A DNA stretch of 64,000 nucleotides from Papio anubis (GCF_008728515.1 NC_044978.1:150538441-150602440), one strand, 5' to 3'; shown: positions 10,430 to 22,052, numbered from the stretch's first letter. The notes: generated by a model from the letters alone, not told the origin. Translations and numbers: made by a program.

Positions 10430-11638
10430 ATAATTGAACGCTTGATTGTAATCAACACTAGTCTTTTAGGTATATGATTCAGGGCTAACGGCTTGCAGCA
10501 TAAAGCACCTCAAGTTTTGTTATCTATTATAACGTTAAATTAATTGGATGGTGCTGAAACTTCCCTTGTCGGGCAACCCCGTGATTTTCAGGCTCATTCT
10601 GTCATCATACAAAGCCATATAGCTGACAGTTAAATATCCCTCCCTTCTCTGGCTTGTTTAGTGAGGACACGGAAGCATCAAGAATGGCTACTTTTCTCTT
10701 TCTCCACCTTGATATTTAATTTTTTTTCTCTCTCCTCTGACAAAGATAATTTTCTCTCATCTACATGTCTCTCTCTCCCTCCCTCAAGGTGAACTGGGAA
10801 CAGGAAGAAGAAATTCAGAAAGAGAAGGAAAGTTTTTATAATACTGCTGCTTTTGTGAATAGACCTTGAAATATCTAGGGCCACGAGTTGAAACACTCTT
10901 GAGAACTGTTGTGTTCTTTGAACTCCTCACCAAAAGGAATCCCACCAGTCTTGCTCATCTCTCTTTTAGTAACATTGACAATGGCAAATACTCTCTGCTA
11001 CCACTGGTTGCTTGTTCCTGTCATAGTCCCTATTACTCTGTTGAGATAGTCTCTTCTGCTAAAAATAATGTTACTGTAATATATTAGATAGTACATGATT
11101 GGTAAATAGTGGAATGATATTGATGTAACAGAAGAAGTTTCACAAGTTCCTATGTGAGTTTGTTTTTTGGCATATTCATATTTTCAGCCACCAGTATCAG
11201 CAGCTGAACGCCAAGTATACTAACAGCGTTAATCACAGCGAACCACTGAGGTATGCAGTTGCAGATATGATACCCAATCAATGCACATTCTCCCTCTGGG
11301 CCTAGCTTGGCCATATGCTCTGTCTAGGAAATGCTTGTTGCATTATTATCTCTATTCTGTGTTCATTTTGCCCTTCTGTCCATAAGTCTCAAGCCTTCCT
11401 ATGTGCTCTACCATTGTATTCCCTTTGTCTTAAAGATAAAACCCTTCATTTACTATTGTATTTATTCATTTAGAATTTAGCATGTGCTTTTACATGTTAG
11501 AATTATCCAGCTGTTTTTGAATTATGTGTGTGTGTGCGTTTGTGTGTGTGTTTGTGTATGGATTTCTATTCTTTTTTTAGTAAAAAGATTACAAAGGTGC
11601 CCGGGTTTTGTCATTTCTCTCTAACCTTTTTATCCCAT
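10430..11638. other. Unique sequence; short TG-rich patch
   Basis: No gene or repeat family seen. A TG-rich imperfect run occurs at about 11526-11560. The frames 10678-10896 (minus) and 10866-11087 (plus) have no recognised motif. Confidence 0.4.
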
Positions 11639-11967
11639 AAGCTCAGGTTATTATTATCATTTTTTGTTTATTTTTGAGATGGCGTCTCGCTGCATCGCCA
11701 GGCTGGAGTGCAGTGGCGCGATCTCGGATCACTGCAACCTCTGCCTCCTGGGTTCAAGTTATTCTCCCGCCTCAGCTTCACGAGTAGCTGGGATTACAGG
11801 CATGCTCCACAATGCCCAGCTAATTTTTGTATTTTTAGTAGAGATGGGGTTTCATCATGTTGGCCAGAATGGTCTCGATCGCCTGACCTTGTGATCTGCC
11901 TGCCTTGGCCTCCCAAAGTGCTGGGATTACAGGCATGAGCCACTGCGCCCGCCAAGCTCAGGTTATT
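11639..11967 (-). mobile_element. Alu with 14-bp target-site duplication
   Basis: Alu in reverse orientation (11653-11953), bounded by perfect copies of 'aagctcaggttatt' at 11639-11652 and 11954-11967. This shows one target-primed insertion with intact ends. The tail has decayed to a T-rich ATT/TTG sequence on the left. Confidence 0.97.
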
Positions 11968-12554
11968 TTTGCAGGTCATTCAGGATGACATATTTTCTTA
12001 TTGCAAATGCCTGTACTTTTATCTTCTCTCTTATGAGGCCTGCTGCACCTTCCAGGTGACCCTTTTTGACAGCAGAACCTAAGAAAAGTTAATGTTGTTT
12101 CTCTTTTCTCCCACATTTTATCCATTGGAATGGTGATGGTATTCTTTTCTTCACTTTGAGAGAAACTTTGAGAGTGTGAATAGCCACAAATTTAGACGTT
12201 TCTTTTTTGCTTTGCTATAAACATGGCCCATGATCCTATATCTTGTCTGTGATCATCCAGGTAGGTGGCAGACATAAATCCACTGTGTTTTCCCATGGGG
12301 ATGCATATTAAGCATCTAAGTGGTATCCTTAAGGTCTCTCTGTTTACATGGAGTCAGAAAGCAGCACACTGACACATCCCAGTTGGGGGGTTTATATCTG
12401 CCTGCATAGCTCTCTCCAGTGAATCTTCCTCAACACTACTGTTTTGTTTTGTTTTTCTCTATGATCATCTGATGCCTTTATATTCTTATTGTGGCATGGA
12501 ATGTAAAAGCTCTTTATGACTGACAATGTACTTTTTAACTTCTACTTTTGTTAT
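11968..12554. other. Unique sequence
   Basis: No feature recognised. Confidence 0.4.
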
Positions 12555-12555
12555 T

Positions 12556-12860
12556 GATTATTATTATTATTATTTGTTTGAGATGAAGTCTTACTCTGCT
12601 CTCCAGGCTGGAGTGCAGTGGCATGATCTTGGCTCACTGTAACCTCTGCTTCCCGGGTTCAAATGATTTTCCTGCCTCAGCCACCCTAGTAGTTGGGATT
12701 ACAGGCGTGTACCACCATGCCTGGCTAATGTTTGCATTTTTAGTAGAGACAGGATTTCACCATGTTGGCCAGGCTGGTCTCAAACTCCTGACCTCAGGTG
12801 ATCTGCCCACCTTGGCCTCCCAAAGTACTGGGATTACTGGCGTGAGCCACCGCATCCAGC
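12556..12860 (-). mobile_element. Alu element, AluS-like, (ATT)n tail
   Basis: Reverse-orientation Alu from an ATT-repeat tail (12556-12575) to 'gagccaccgcatccagc'. The line 'caggctggtctcaaactcct' favours an AluS/J-type copy. Confidence 0.94.
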
Positions 12861-12861
12861 A

Positions 12862-15385
12862 TGGATATTGCTGACTCTTATGTGTTCTGGAACTTTCATT
12901 CTAAGTTCCTGTTACATATATCTCTATGTATGCACTTATCTATAACTATTTTGAACCATATTGCAGACAAGCTGGTAAATTGGTATATTTCATTTACATC
13001 AAGAAACATGTAAAGCCTGTATTTTCTTCCATTTAGGATTGCTTGTATTTTTAAGATATGAAATGATTCAATTTAAACAGTCAGGCTTTTAATTTATTTG
13101 AAAAAGTGTTATTGCTCTGAAAGCAAATGGAGATACCTTAAGTGACTCCATGAGCTATGAACACGTGGCTCAGTGTTGTAGAGTTTGCTATAAAAGGATG
13201 CATCACATGCTTCAGAGTATATATGCTTCTCGATTACTTTGGTCAGAATAAATAAATGCTGCTAGTAACCATGGACTCTCTTTCTAAATATTTACCATGT
13301 GATTTTTGTCTCACATTTTTCTCCTTGCTGGGGCATACTTTTCCTGGAACCCATGGTTTCAGCTCATCACTTTCGGTTTCCAAAGGAATACATAATACAA
13401 ATACCAATGATAAGAGCATATGAACCCCGGGCAGGTTCTGAATCATTCCCTTGAAATATAAATAATACCAGTATTCAGAGACACTCTTCTGATTTAAGCT
13501 TTCTTTATCCACCTGTTAAGGAATAATTTTTTTAAAAAGCATAAAATTATGACTCTCATAGAGATATAAAATGATCACATGTCAAAGATTTTATTTGACT
13601 CATTCATTAATGAAAAAAGTAGTGAGATATGACAAATAGTTTGTAAGATAACTCAAAGCAGCACATTTATAGTCAGATAAGGGATACTAAAACACATTCA
13701 CAAATGGATGCAAACTGGCAAAACCCTTGAATGTCTACAGGGCCATAATCAATTGCATTCAATGACATAATTTGCAGTTTCATGAACAGGAATTATTTAC
13801 ATCAGTATTACTGCACTGTAAACTAATTTCTGTCTCTATAGAGTAGTAAAATAGCCTAGTCAAAGACAAAGATAAAGACAACCCTGATAAATGAACCAGC
13901 TCAGACACCCATCAAGTTTAAAAGCCTTTTTGCGAATTTCTTTAGGGAAGCATATCTCAAATCCTTCTATGTACTACTTCATATATTAGGTGGAAATGCT
14001 AAATGCTCAACATCCTGCATTTACGCTGTTAGTTAAAGCTTTTTGGTAAATGATCACCATCATCGAGCATTATCTGAACTGGCTATACAGCATGCTTTGC
14101 CTGTGTAGTTGAGTTCTGATTGCCTTGTTGTCTGATCCCTGATGAAAGTTAGGGCACCTGGAGACCAATGACTGTGCTTTGAATGCATTACCTAGCCCGA
14201 TCCCTCGTTCACATCAGGTACTTAGTTAATGTCTAATGAAGGCATAAGTGATTTGAGAGAAAATTATTCTAAGGTCACTCTACTAACTTAAAAGATAATT
14301 TTTTCTCCTTCCCTAGAAAAATTTAGTTATTCAAAAGCAAATACTGGAAAAAAGATCTCAAGGTATATCATGCTTATGTATAAAACAAGTAAGTATTTGG
14401 CTTTTTATTTTTATAAATAATTTTGCTAAGAAAATATTAATTGGAGATAATTTTATATACTTTCAGTTCTACATCACATTATTCTAAGGCTCAAAGTATT
14501 CTTTGTCCTTAATTTGAAACATTTGGCATTTATGCTCCAAGGAGCAGCTCTGGTAATGACAGAATATGTTTTGCATACTCCTGGTCCTGCCAGTAATGTT
14601 TTCAAACTAAAAATTAATTTTTCAACAGCAGGCTTCTGTGACCATGACACTGTTGTTAAAATCTCTTTTTGGCACAATATTGTGCTTTCTTTAGTCTTTG
14701 TTGATGCTTTTATTTTTTAAAAGCTACATTTTATGCTACATTGGTAACTTTTTTCCAAAATTAATATTTAATCCAAAGTATATTGGAAAATAAAATAGAA
14801 ATGTATTAACATTGCATAACCTTGAAGTTAGTAGGATCTTAAATTTTTATTTAGTAAGTTGGGACAGGGCATATTTTTTTTCTGGAAACAAATAAAAAGG
14901 ATAGTAGAGGAATGTCCTAAGAACAAATAGATTAGGGCCTTCTGCAATATTTGAAGACAAAGGTAAGATAATAATGATAACAATAATAATAGTAATAAAT
15001 ATCCATGCATTTCCACAATCAAAATAACAAAATATGTTACAAATTAGGATTTATATTATTTTTGTACCTAATTTTGTGTTTTAGAGATGTTAAGATTTTC
15101 AAGGGAGAAGAATATCAAAATTATTTCTGTGAATTACCTTGAAAATATTAGTCATCGAAACTATCTCTCATTTTTAGTTTCAGAATAGTAATACTTGGCT
15201 TTTAAAAGCAGCAGTAAGAACATTTAGTTGTAGATTATGCATCCTATTAATAATAAAGTTAGTTTGCCAGAGGCATTTGCTGGTACTTCGTTTGAAATTT
15301 GACTCTCAGTTTCCAAATTGATTCATTCCCTTTTGGAAAAAAATAGAACCACCAATTTCAGTATGCTTCTTCCAGAGAAAAATTG
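12862..15385. other. About 2.5 kb of unique sequence
   Basis: No gene, RNA or named repeat. Frames such as 13243-13512 (minus), 14474-14677 (minus) and 14514-14720 (plus) overlap one another and show no known domain. Confidence 0.45.
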
Positions 15386-15389
15386 CTGC

Positions 15390-15490
15390 CTAGTTCAGTT
15401 CAAGCCAGTTCATTAAGTATCTCTTGACAGTCTATTATGTATCAGACCGTTTTGAAAGTATAGGGGTACAAGAATGACATTTTTAGACTA
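15390..15490 (+). mobile_element. L2 LINE fragment
   Basis: 'ttcattaagtatctcttgac', 'tctattatgtatcagaccgt' and 'aaagtataggggtacaagaa' match the L2 'attgagcacctactatgtgc' segment and what follows it. Confidence 0.6.
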
Positions 15491-15667
15491 GTGGGAGAGA
15501 TGAACACAAATATAATTTCCTGTTCAAGGAAGTAGGATGCTGAAGAATCGCTTAAAATCTCCATAAATTCAAGAAGATATTTTTGGAGAATGTGACCCCT
15601 TGGCTGAGGTGTGAACAATAAACAAGTTACAAAAAGTGGAAAGGTGTAAAAAGCTTTACAGATACGG

Positions 15668-15732
15668 AGTGTGAGTGTGTGTGTGTGTGTTTGTGTGAAA
15701 GAGTGTGTGTATGTGTGTCTGTGTGTGTGTGA
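15668..15732. repeat. Imperfect TG-rich repeat
   Basis: Interrupted GT units ('gtgtgtgtgtgtgtttgtgt' and neighbours). The minus frame at 15442-15825 crosses it as His/Thr repeats and is not a gene. Confidence 0.85.
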
Positions 15733-15734
15733 AA

Positions 15735-16165
15735 TGGTGAAGTGAAGTATGGCAAGGAGATGTGGATGGTGAGATGGGAGTGGTGTGTTTCTAGAAGCAG
15801 CTTTGGGTCCCACCTCGTTTTTCATTTTAGGGAACTCCCACTCTACTGTGGGTATAAATATTAAAGAAGTTTTTCAGTTGACAAAAGTGTGGGATACTGT
15901 CAGAATACTTAGGAAAGCCTCTTTATTTAGTTGGGTGTAGAGTAGACTTCTGGAATTTCCTGGTATAAGACAAAAAGAACGAGGATGCATTAGTCATAGA
16001 GAAGAAGGTAGGAGGAAAGGTTTAGCAGAGGCGGTACAGAGGCAGAAGAGAATATGAGATAATGGAGGAACTGTTAGAAGTTTGCTTACAAGTTTTTGTC
16101 GGAAGAAGTTTGGTGTGCTGTGTACCAAGAGAAATTGGCAAGACATGAGGGTGGACCTCATGGGA
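15735..16165. other. Unique sequence
   Basis: No feature recognised. Confidence 0.4.
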
Positions 16166-16169
16166 ACAT

Positions 16170-16290
16170 TATATACACATATACCTACACACACACACAG
16201 AGACATATATGTTTATATTTATATATATTATAATATACTATATTATATTATACATAATATATATGTGAAAAAATATATATATTTATAAAT
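16170..16290. repeat. CA then AT-rich low-complexity tract
   Basis: A short CA run (about 16189-16199) is followed by roughly 90 bp of TA-rich, partly self-complementary sequence. It lies at the 3' end of an old antisense L1. Confidence 0.85.
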
Positions 16291-17120
16291 CTGAAAATTA
16301 GCTTTTTAATTTTACAACAGCATTACTTTTACAGAATTATTTCCAAGAGGGTACAGAGAGTTCTCATGTACTCTATTTCCAATTTCCCCTTTAGTATTGA
16401 GAACATGTTATATTAGTACGGTGCCTCTGTTATAATAAATGAGATAATATTGATACATTATTATTAACTAAAGTCCATACTTTATTCGTCCACTCAATGC
16501 CTGTTTTCTGTTCCAAGATTCCATCCAGGATACCACATGACCCTTAGCAGTCATGTCTCCACAGGCTCTCTCGGTTGTAAGTGTTTCTCAGACTTCCCTT
16601 ATCTTTCATGACCTTGGCAGTTTTGAGGAGTACTAACCAGATATTTTGTGAAATGTCCCTCAATTCAAATTTGCTTTATTTTTTTTTTCTCATAAATGAG
16701 AATGGGTCACTATGTTTTACAAGGAATACCCAAAAGGCAAAATGCCCTTTTCATCACTTCATATCAACAGTACATATTACCAATTTAAGTAATCACGTTG
16801 ATATTAACCTAGATCACCTAGCTTGGGCTACTGTCTTAAATTTATCACTGAAAACTTCCTTTTTTTTTTTTTAATATCACGCTCTTTGGGAAGAAGTCAC
16901 TGTGCACAGTTTGGATGTATCCTCCTTTGTTGAAGGAGGAATACCAGCATAAGTTAGCAGGAATTCTTCTGTATAGGATATGTGTTGATTCTTTCCTCAT
17001 TTAATTATTTATGCAAATATGTATTCAATCAGTATAAATATTTGTTTTTTCAAAATATTTTGAGTAATAATCCAATGTTACTTTCTTTTTGTTCTTCAAA
17101 TTATTCCAGTTTCAGCCATT

Positions 17121-17816
17121 AAAAGATCTTTCTTTTTTTTTTATTATACTTTAAGTTCTAGGGTACATATGCACAATGTGCAGGTTTGTTACATGTGTAT
17201 ACATGTGCCATGTTGGTGTGCTGCACCCATTAACTCATCATTTACATTAGGTATATCTCCTAATGCTATCCCTCCCCTGTCTCCCCACCCCACAATAGAC
17301 CCCAGTGTGTGATGTTCCCCTTCCTGTGTCCAGGTGATCTTATTGTTCAGTTCCCACCCATGAGTGAGAACATATGGTGTTTGGTTTTCTGTTCTTGCGA
17401 TAATTTGCTGAGAATGATGGTTTCCAGCTGCATCCATGTCCCTACAAAGGACACAAATTCATCCTTTTTCATGGCTGCATAGTATTCCATGGTGTATATG
17501 TGCCACATTTTCTTAATCCAGTCTGTCATTGGTGGACATTTGGGTTGATTCCAAGTCTTTGCTATTGTGAATAGTGCCACAATAAACATACATGTGCATG
17601 TGTCTTTATAGCAGCATGATTTATAATCCTTTGGATATATACCCAACAATGGGATGGTTGGGTCAAATGGTATTTCTAGTTCTAGATCTTTAAGGAATCA
17701 CCACACTGTTTTCCACAGTGGTTGAACTAGTTTACAGTCCCACCAACAGTGTAAAAGTGTTCCTATTTCTCCACATCCTCTCCAGCACCTGTTGTTTCCT
17801 GACTAAAAGGTCTTTC
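17121..17816 (-). mobile_element. L1PA-type 3' end insertion with target-site duplication
   Basis: A 672-bp 5'-truncated primate L1 (17133-17804). A T-tail on the left is followed by 'attatactttaagttctagg' and the 3' UTR, then the ORF2 end. The flanks 'aaaagatctttc' (17121-17132) and 'aaaaggtctttc' (17805-17816) form a 12-bp duplication with one mismatch. It lies inside the older antisense L1M, which resumes on both sides. Confidence 0.95.
17347..17804 (-). pseudogene. L1 ORF2 C-terminal remnant
   Basis: The minus frame ending at 17347 encodes the last roughly 100 residues of L1 ORF2p without a stop. It contains 'LGIYPKDYKSCCYKDT', 'WNQPKCPP', 'WIKKMWHIYTMEYYAAMKKD' and ends in 'LMGGN'. ORF2p is the endonuclease/reverse transcriptase of L1. 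Only the part beyond the catalytic domains remains, because the insertion is 5'-truncated, so no activity is expected. The part from 17650 to 17804 continues the homology out of frame or with a stop. Confidence 0.9.
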
Positions 17817-18138
17817 ATTGGCTGCCATATCCTTTTGAAATACCACCAGCATTGTAGTTTTTTTTTTATTATTATTATTACTACCATTTTCTATGTTTTG
17901 GCACTGCAGTTGCTCTGGGTTCATCTTGTGCATCTTCCTGCCACTGTCCTACAATCAGCCATTTCTCCAAGAAGCCATGATTCCTTTTATTCTGGGCACT
18001 TGGTGTGCTCATTGCTACTAAGAAGTGGTTGCTTCTAGGGCTTCCAGCTGATAGAAAAAGCAAATATATGCATGCAAATCAGCCTAACATATACACCTAA
18101 CTACAAATATTTCTGTATGCAACCATCTATATCTAACA

Positions 18139-18184
18139 GGTTGGTGCAAAAGTAAATGCAGGTTTTGCCATTGAAAGTAATGGT
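18139..18184 (+). mobile_element. MADE1 half-element (mini-mariner)
   Basis: 'ggttggtgcaaaagtaaatg' followed by 'caggttttgccattgaaagt' and 'aatgg' is the left inverted repeat and loop of MADE1, the 80-bp palindromic relative of HSMAR1. The right arm is missing. The sequence goes directly on as the host L1M ('ctaaacatgaatccc'). Full MADE1 hairpins seeded the miR-548 family, but this copy cannot fold that way. Confidence 0.9.
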
Positions 18185-18530
18185 ATGAAGCTAAACATGA
18201 ATCCCCACTGATATCTTCCACTGCATTACATTACTGCATGAACATTCTAGCTTCCTATCCTTGCTTACCCATTAACTCTTACCCCCAACAGTGAGAAATT
18301 TGCCTCCTAACATCCACGATTTATATACTTAGCTCAATTTCAGTATAAATGTATTGTGGTTTCAATTGTTAACCTATTCTCTGGAAAACTACTTTACCAG
18401 TTAGAGTGCAGTGCAAACATGTCCTGTGCTTCACCCATTCAACCTCCCCATGTCCCACCAGCTTGAATTCTTGGCAACCACTGAACTATTTACCATCTCT
18501 ACAGATTGCCCTTTCCAGAATTTCACATAA

Positions 18531-18591
18531 TTGGAATCATACACTTTGTGTATGATTCCAAAAATAAACCATTTTCCAGACTGGTTTATTT
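18531..18591. repeat. Two adjacent perfect inverted repeats
   Basis: Hairpin 1 has stem 18531-18544 (ttggaatcatacac), loop 18545-18547 and stem 18548-18561. Hairpin 2 has stem 18562-18571 (aaataaacca), loop 18572-18581 and stem 18582-18591. Both stems are perfect and the two structures touch. They sit inside the antisense L1M ORF2 end, where the family is not palindromic as far as I recall. Confidence 0.95.
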
Positions 18592-19822
18592 CACTTAGCA
18601 ATGTGTACTTAAGATTCATCTCTGTTTCACCATGGCTTGATAGCTCATTTTTTAAAATTGCTGAAAAACATTCCGTTGTATGGAGGTAAGACAGGTTTGT
18701 CGATTTTGCTTATCATATTGAAGGACATTTTGGTTACTTCCATGTTTGGGAAATTATGCATAAAACTACTGTAAACGTTTGTGTGCAGGTTTTGTGTGGG
18801 CATAAGTTTTCAAATCAGTTGGGTAAATACTAAGGAGTATGACTGCTGGATTGTAGGGTAAGACTATATGTAGCTTTGTAAGAGACTACCAGATTGGCTT
18901 TCAAAGCAGCTTTACTATTTTTTATTCCCAGCAGCAATAAGGGAGAGTTCCTTTAGCTTCATATCTTCATTGGCAGTTAGTATGGTCAATTTTTAAGTTT
19001 TAGCCATTCTAATAGTTGTGTGGTGGTAACATATTCTTGTTTTAATTTGCAATCTCCTAAGAATGAACCATGTTGAACATTTCTGTATGCTTATTTGTCA
19101 TTTGTATATCTTTGTTAGTGAGGTATCCAGTCAGATATTTTGCTTATGTTAAAATTTAGTCCTTTTCTTATTTTTGATTTTTATAATTCCTTTGCATATT
19201 GTGGATACAAATATTTTTCAAATATGTGTTGTGAAATATCTTCTCCCAGTTTTTCTTTTTATTCTAAATAGTGTGTTTTGCACAGTGGCAGTTTTCAATT
19301 TTAATAAAGTCTATCCATTTTTCTTCATGGATCAGATGCCATACTTAAAAACTCATCAACTCTGAAAAGATATTACACATCATATGTCGTCAGGGAATTA
19401 CAGATAAAAATAACAACTTAATGCCACTACACACTGATTATAATGGCCAAAATTCAAATGCTGGCAAGAATGTAGAACAACTGGAACTCTCACTCATTGC
19501 TGGTAGAAATGTAAAAGGGTACAGCCACCTTGGAAGACAGTTTGGCTGTTTCTTACAAAGCAAAATACACTCTTAACCTATGATCCAGCAATTGCACCTT
19601 TTGGTATTCACCCAAAGGAGGAGAAAGCTTGTGTCTACACAGAAACCTGCACACAGGTATTTATAGCAGCTTTATTAATAATTACTGAAACTTGAAAGCA
19701 GCCAAGCTGTTCTCATGTGAGTGATTGAATAAATAAAGTGTGGCGCATTCATGTAAAGGAATACTACTTAAAACTGGAAAGAAATGAGCTATTCGGCCAT
19801 GAAAAGACATGGAGAAAAAATG

Positions 19823-21135
19823 TACAAGGAGACTTCAAAAAGTACATGGAGTAAATAGAATTAAGAGATAAAAATAAAAATATAAGCTTTATTTCTCAGC
19901 CTAAGCTTCATCAAGATCAAGATACCTTTGTAAGCAATGATACCAGCCATTTAGTCCACCCCTAAAGAACTGAGGGTCATGGGAATGAAACCACATCAAT
20001 GTAGTCTCTCTCACATTATTAATTGGAAAAATAAATGAGTGCCTTTTAGAAATTGTTTTCAGATTATGAAACAAAACAAAGTTAGAAGGAGACAAATCAG
20101 GACCATAAAGTGGATGCCTAATGACTTCCCATCAAAACTCTTGGAAAATTGCTCTTGTTTGATGAGAGGAATGAGCAGGAGCATTGTTGTGGTAAAGGAC
20201 TCTGGTGAAGGTTTCCAGGCATTGTTCTGTTAAAGCTTTGTCTGTCTCAAAGGCTCTCCCTCATAATAAGCAGATATTTTGTTCTTGGACCTTGCAGAAT
20301 GTCAACAACCAAATGTTTTGAGCATCCCAAAAAAACTATGGCTATGAACTTTGCTCTTGATCAATTGACTTTTGCTTTGTCTGAATGACTTCCACCTCTT
20401 GTTAGCCATTGCTTGGATTGTGATTTTTCTTCAAGATCACACTGGTAAAGCCGTGTTTTATCTCTCATTACAATTCTTTGAGGTCCTGAAAAAATGATTC
20501 AGGAGCTTGATCTGACTTGTTTGAAATTTCTACTGTATGCTCTGCTCCTGTCTGCAGCTGATTTCAGTGCAATGGTTTTGCCAGCGATCAAGTAGAAAAT
20601 TTCCTCATGTTTAATTTTTCAGTTAAAATTTTGTAAGCTTAACTGATGGAGATGCCTATGGTATTGACTATTGTTTGTGCTGTAAATTGTTAATTTTCTT
20701 CAAATAGAACATGAACAAGATTAATTTTTTTGCTTGCAAATTGATGTGAATAATCTACCTCTACAATCTTCTACTTCAATATTGCCCCATCACATTTTAG
20801 AATAAGTTATTCATTTGTAAACTGCTAATTTATTTGAGGCATTGTCTCAATAAACTTTTCATAATCCACTAATGATTTTATCACTCTTCCACCCAGGCCT
20901 CACCATAAATTTGATGTTGGTTATTGCTTCAATATTAGCAAAATTTATGTTCCGCTGACAGGGGCTCTTTTCAAACCGATGTTTTATCCTTTGTATTTCC
21001 TGAAACCAGGTCCTGCTCAACAACATTATTACAAGTTAGTACAAGTCTATTTTGGTCCAAAACATTTGATATCTGTGCAGAGTCTTTTTTTAATAATACA
21101 CACGTTACATGAACTTTTTGAAGATCCCTTGTGTA
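19823..21135 (-). mobile_element. HSMAR2-like mariner, near full length
   Basis: A roughly 1.3-kb Tc1/mariner element with matching ends. The left end has 'gacttcaaaaagtacatgga' near 19831, the right end is the inverse of 'atcttcaaaaagttcatgta'. TA dinucleotides stand outside both ends (19823-19824 and 21134-21135), the standard mariner target. Length and inverted-repeat sequence fit HSMAR2. It interrupts an L1M that resumes at 21136. Confidence 0.9.
19897..20790 (-). pseudogene. Mariner transposase pseudogene
   Basis: The minus strand holds the decayed transposase of the HSMAR2-like element. The last 64 codons are open (20095 down to 19901) and show 'WFHSHDPQFFRGGLNGWYHC' then 'YLDLDEA', a typical mariner C-terminus with the conserved 'FF..G...W..C' spacing. 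Upstream of this, stops and frameshifts break the DNA-binding and DD34D catalytic parts. A working mariner transposase cuts and pastes the element at TA sites. This copy cannot make a full protein. Confidence 0.8.
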
Positions 21136-21479
21136 TTAGTAAGCAAAAGAAGTCACATACCATTTGATTCTAACCATATGGAATTCTGGGAAAGGCAAAA
21201 ACCATAGATATGGTAAAAGGATCAGTAGTTGCTATGGGTTAAGGGGAGGGAGAGATGAATCGTCAAAGCACACAAGACTTTTATGGCAGTGAAACTATAC
21301 TGTATGATATTATAATACATATCATTATATATTTGTCAAAACTCAAAGAATGTACAATACCAATGTACAACACCAAATGTAATACTGTGAACTTTGGGTG
21401 ACATTGTTAATGTAGGGTCATGAATTGCAACAAACGTTCCACTCTGGAGGGGAAAGCTGATAATGGATGATTGATTCTA

Positions 21480-21945
21480 TACTTTTGTTATATATAGAAA
21501 TATTGAAGTTATCTATTTCTCCCATGTGAATTTAGTAGCATGTTTCTTTTAAGAAACTTGTCCATTCTATTTAAGTTACCAAATTTGTGGCCACAAAGTT
21601 GTTCATAGGATGTTCTTATTATTCTTTTAATGTCACTGAGATATATAGCGATGATTCTTGTTTAATTTTTGGTATTAGTAATTTTGGTTTTTTTCTTGGT
21701 TAGCTTTACTATAATGTTTTTAATTTTGTTGATCATTTCAAAAAATGTACTGTTGTTTCATCAATTTTTCTCTATTGTTTTTGTGTTTTGCATTTCATTG
21801 GTTTCTGTGCTATATTTTATTATTTCTTTTCTTCTTGTTACTTTAGGCTCATATTGCTGTCCTTTCTCCAGTTTCCTAAAGTACGAATGTAGGTTATAGA
21901 TTTTAGATCTGCAACACTATAAATTGCCCTCCTGTATTTGGCCAT
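21480..21945 (-). mobile_element. Old L1 ORF2 fragment, antisense
   Basis: 'gtccattctatttaagttac', 'gttgttcataggatgttctt', 'ttttgttgatcatttcaaaa' and 'tttctccagtttcctaaagt' match the antisense strand of the L1 ORF2 5' half. It may be the more 5' part of the antisense L1M that stops at 19365. Confidence 0.8.
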
Positions 21946-21949
21946 TCTC

Positions 21950-22052
21950 ACGCTGCTATTAATAAAATACCTGAGACTGAGTAATTTATAAAGGAAAGAG
22001 ATTTCATTGACTCTTAGATGCGCATTGCTGGGGAGGCTTCAGGAAATGGGCT
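21950..22052 (-). mobile_element. MST/THE1-type MaLR LTR fragment
   Basis: 'tctcacgctgctattaataa', 'cctgagactgagtaatttat' and 'tggggaggcttcaggaa' are the reverse complement of the 3' part of an MST/THE1 LTR. The rest is missing. The following 22053-22219 is unassigned. Confidence 0.8.

Larger units (their letters stand above)
16292..19365 (-). mobile_element. Old L1 (L1M-type), antisense, 3' UTR and ORF2 end
   Basis: Read on the minus strand, the right half (about 18,400-19,365) is the decayed C-terminal ORF2 region and the left part is its long 3' UTR. Markers on the + strand include 'gatacattattattaactaa', 'agtccatactttattcg', 'ccaggataccacatgacc' and 'tcagccatttctccaagaag'. It is split by a younger L1 (17133-17804) and holds a MADE1 piece (18139-18184). 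There is no intact frame. Confidence 0.85.
19366..21476 (+). mobile_element. Old L1 (L1M-type) ORF2 end and 3' UTR, sense, split by mariner
   Basis: Segments 19366-19822 and 21136-21476 join as one old L1. The left part has 'aatgctggcaagaatgtaga' and 'ctcactcattgctggtagaa', the right has 'ggaaaggcaaaaaccatag', 'cagtgaaactatactgtatg' and 'accactctggtg'-like 'ccactctggaggg'. It ends without a poly(A) tail. The ORF2 frame is full of changes. It faces the antisense L1M that ends at 19365. Confidence 0.85.

Noticed and set aside
15442..15825. 127-codon minus-strand frame
   Set aside because: It crosses an L2 piece and a TG repeat (His-Thr runs). There is no recognisable domain.
18139..18184. miR-548-type microRNA gene
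   Set aside because: Only one arm of the MADE1 palindrome is present, so a precursor hairpin cannot form.
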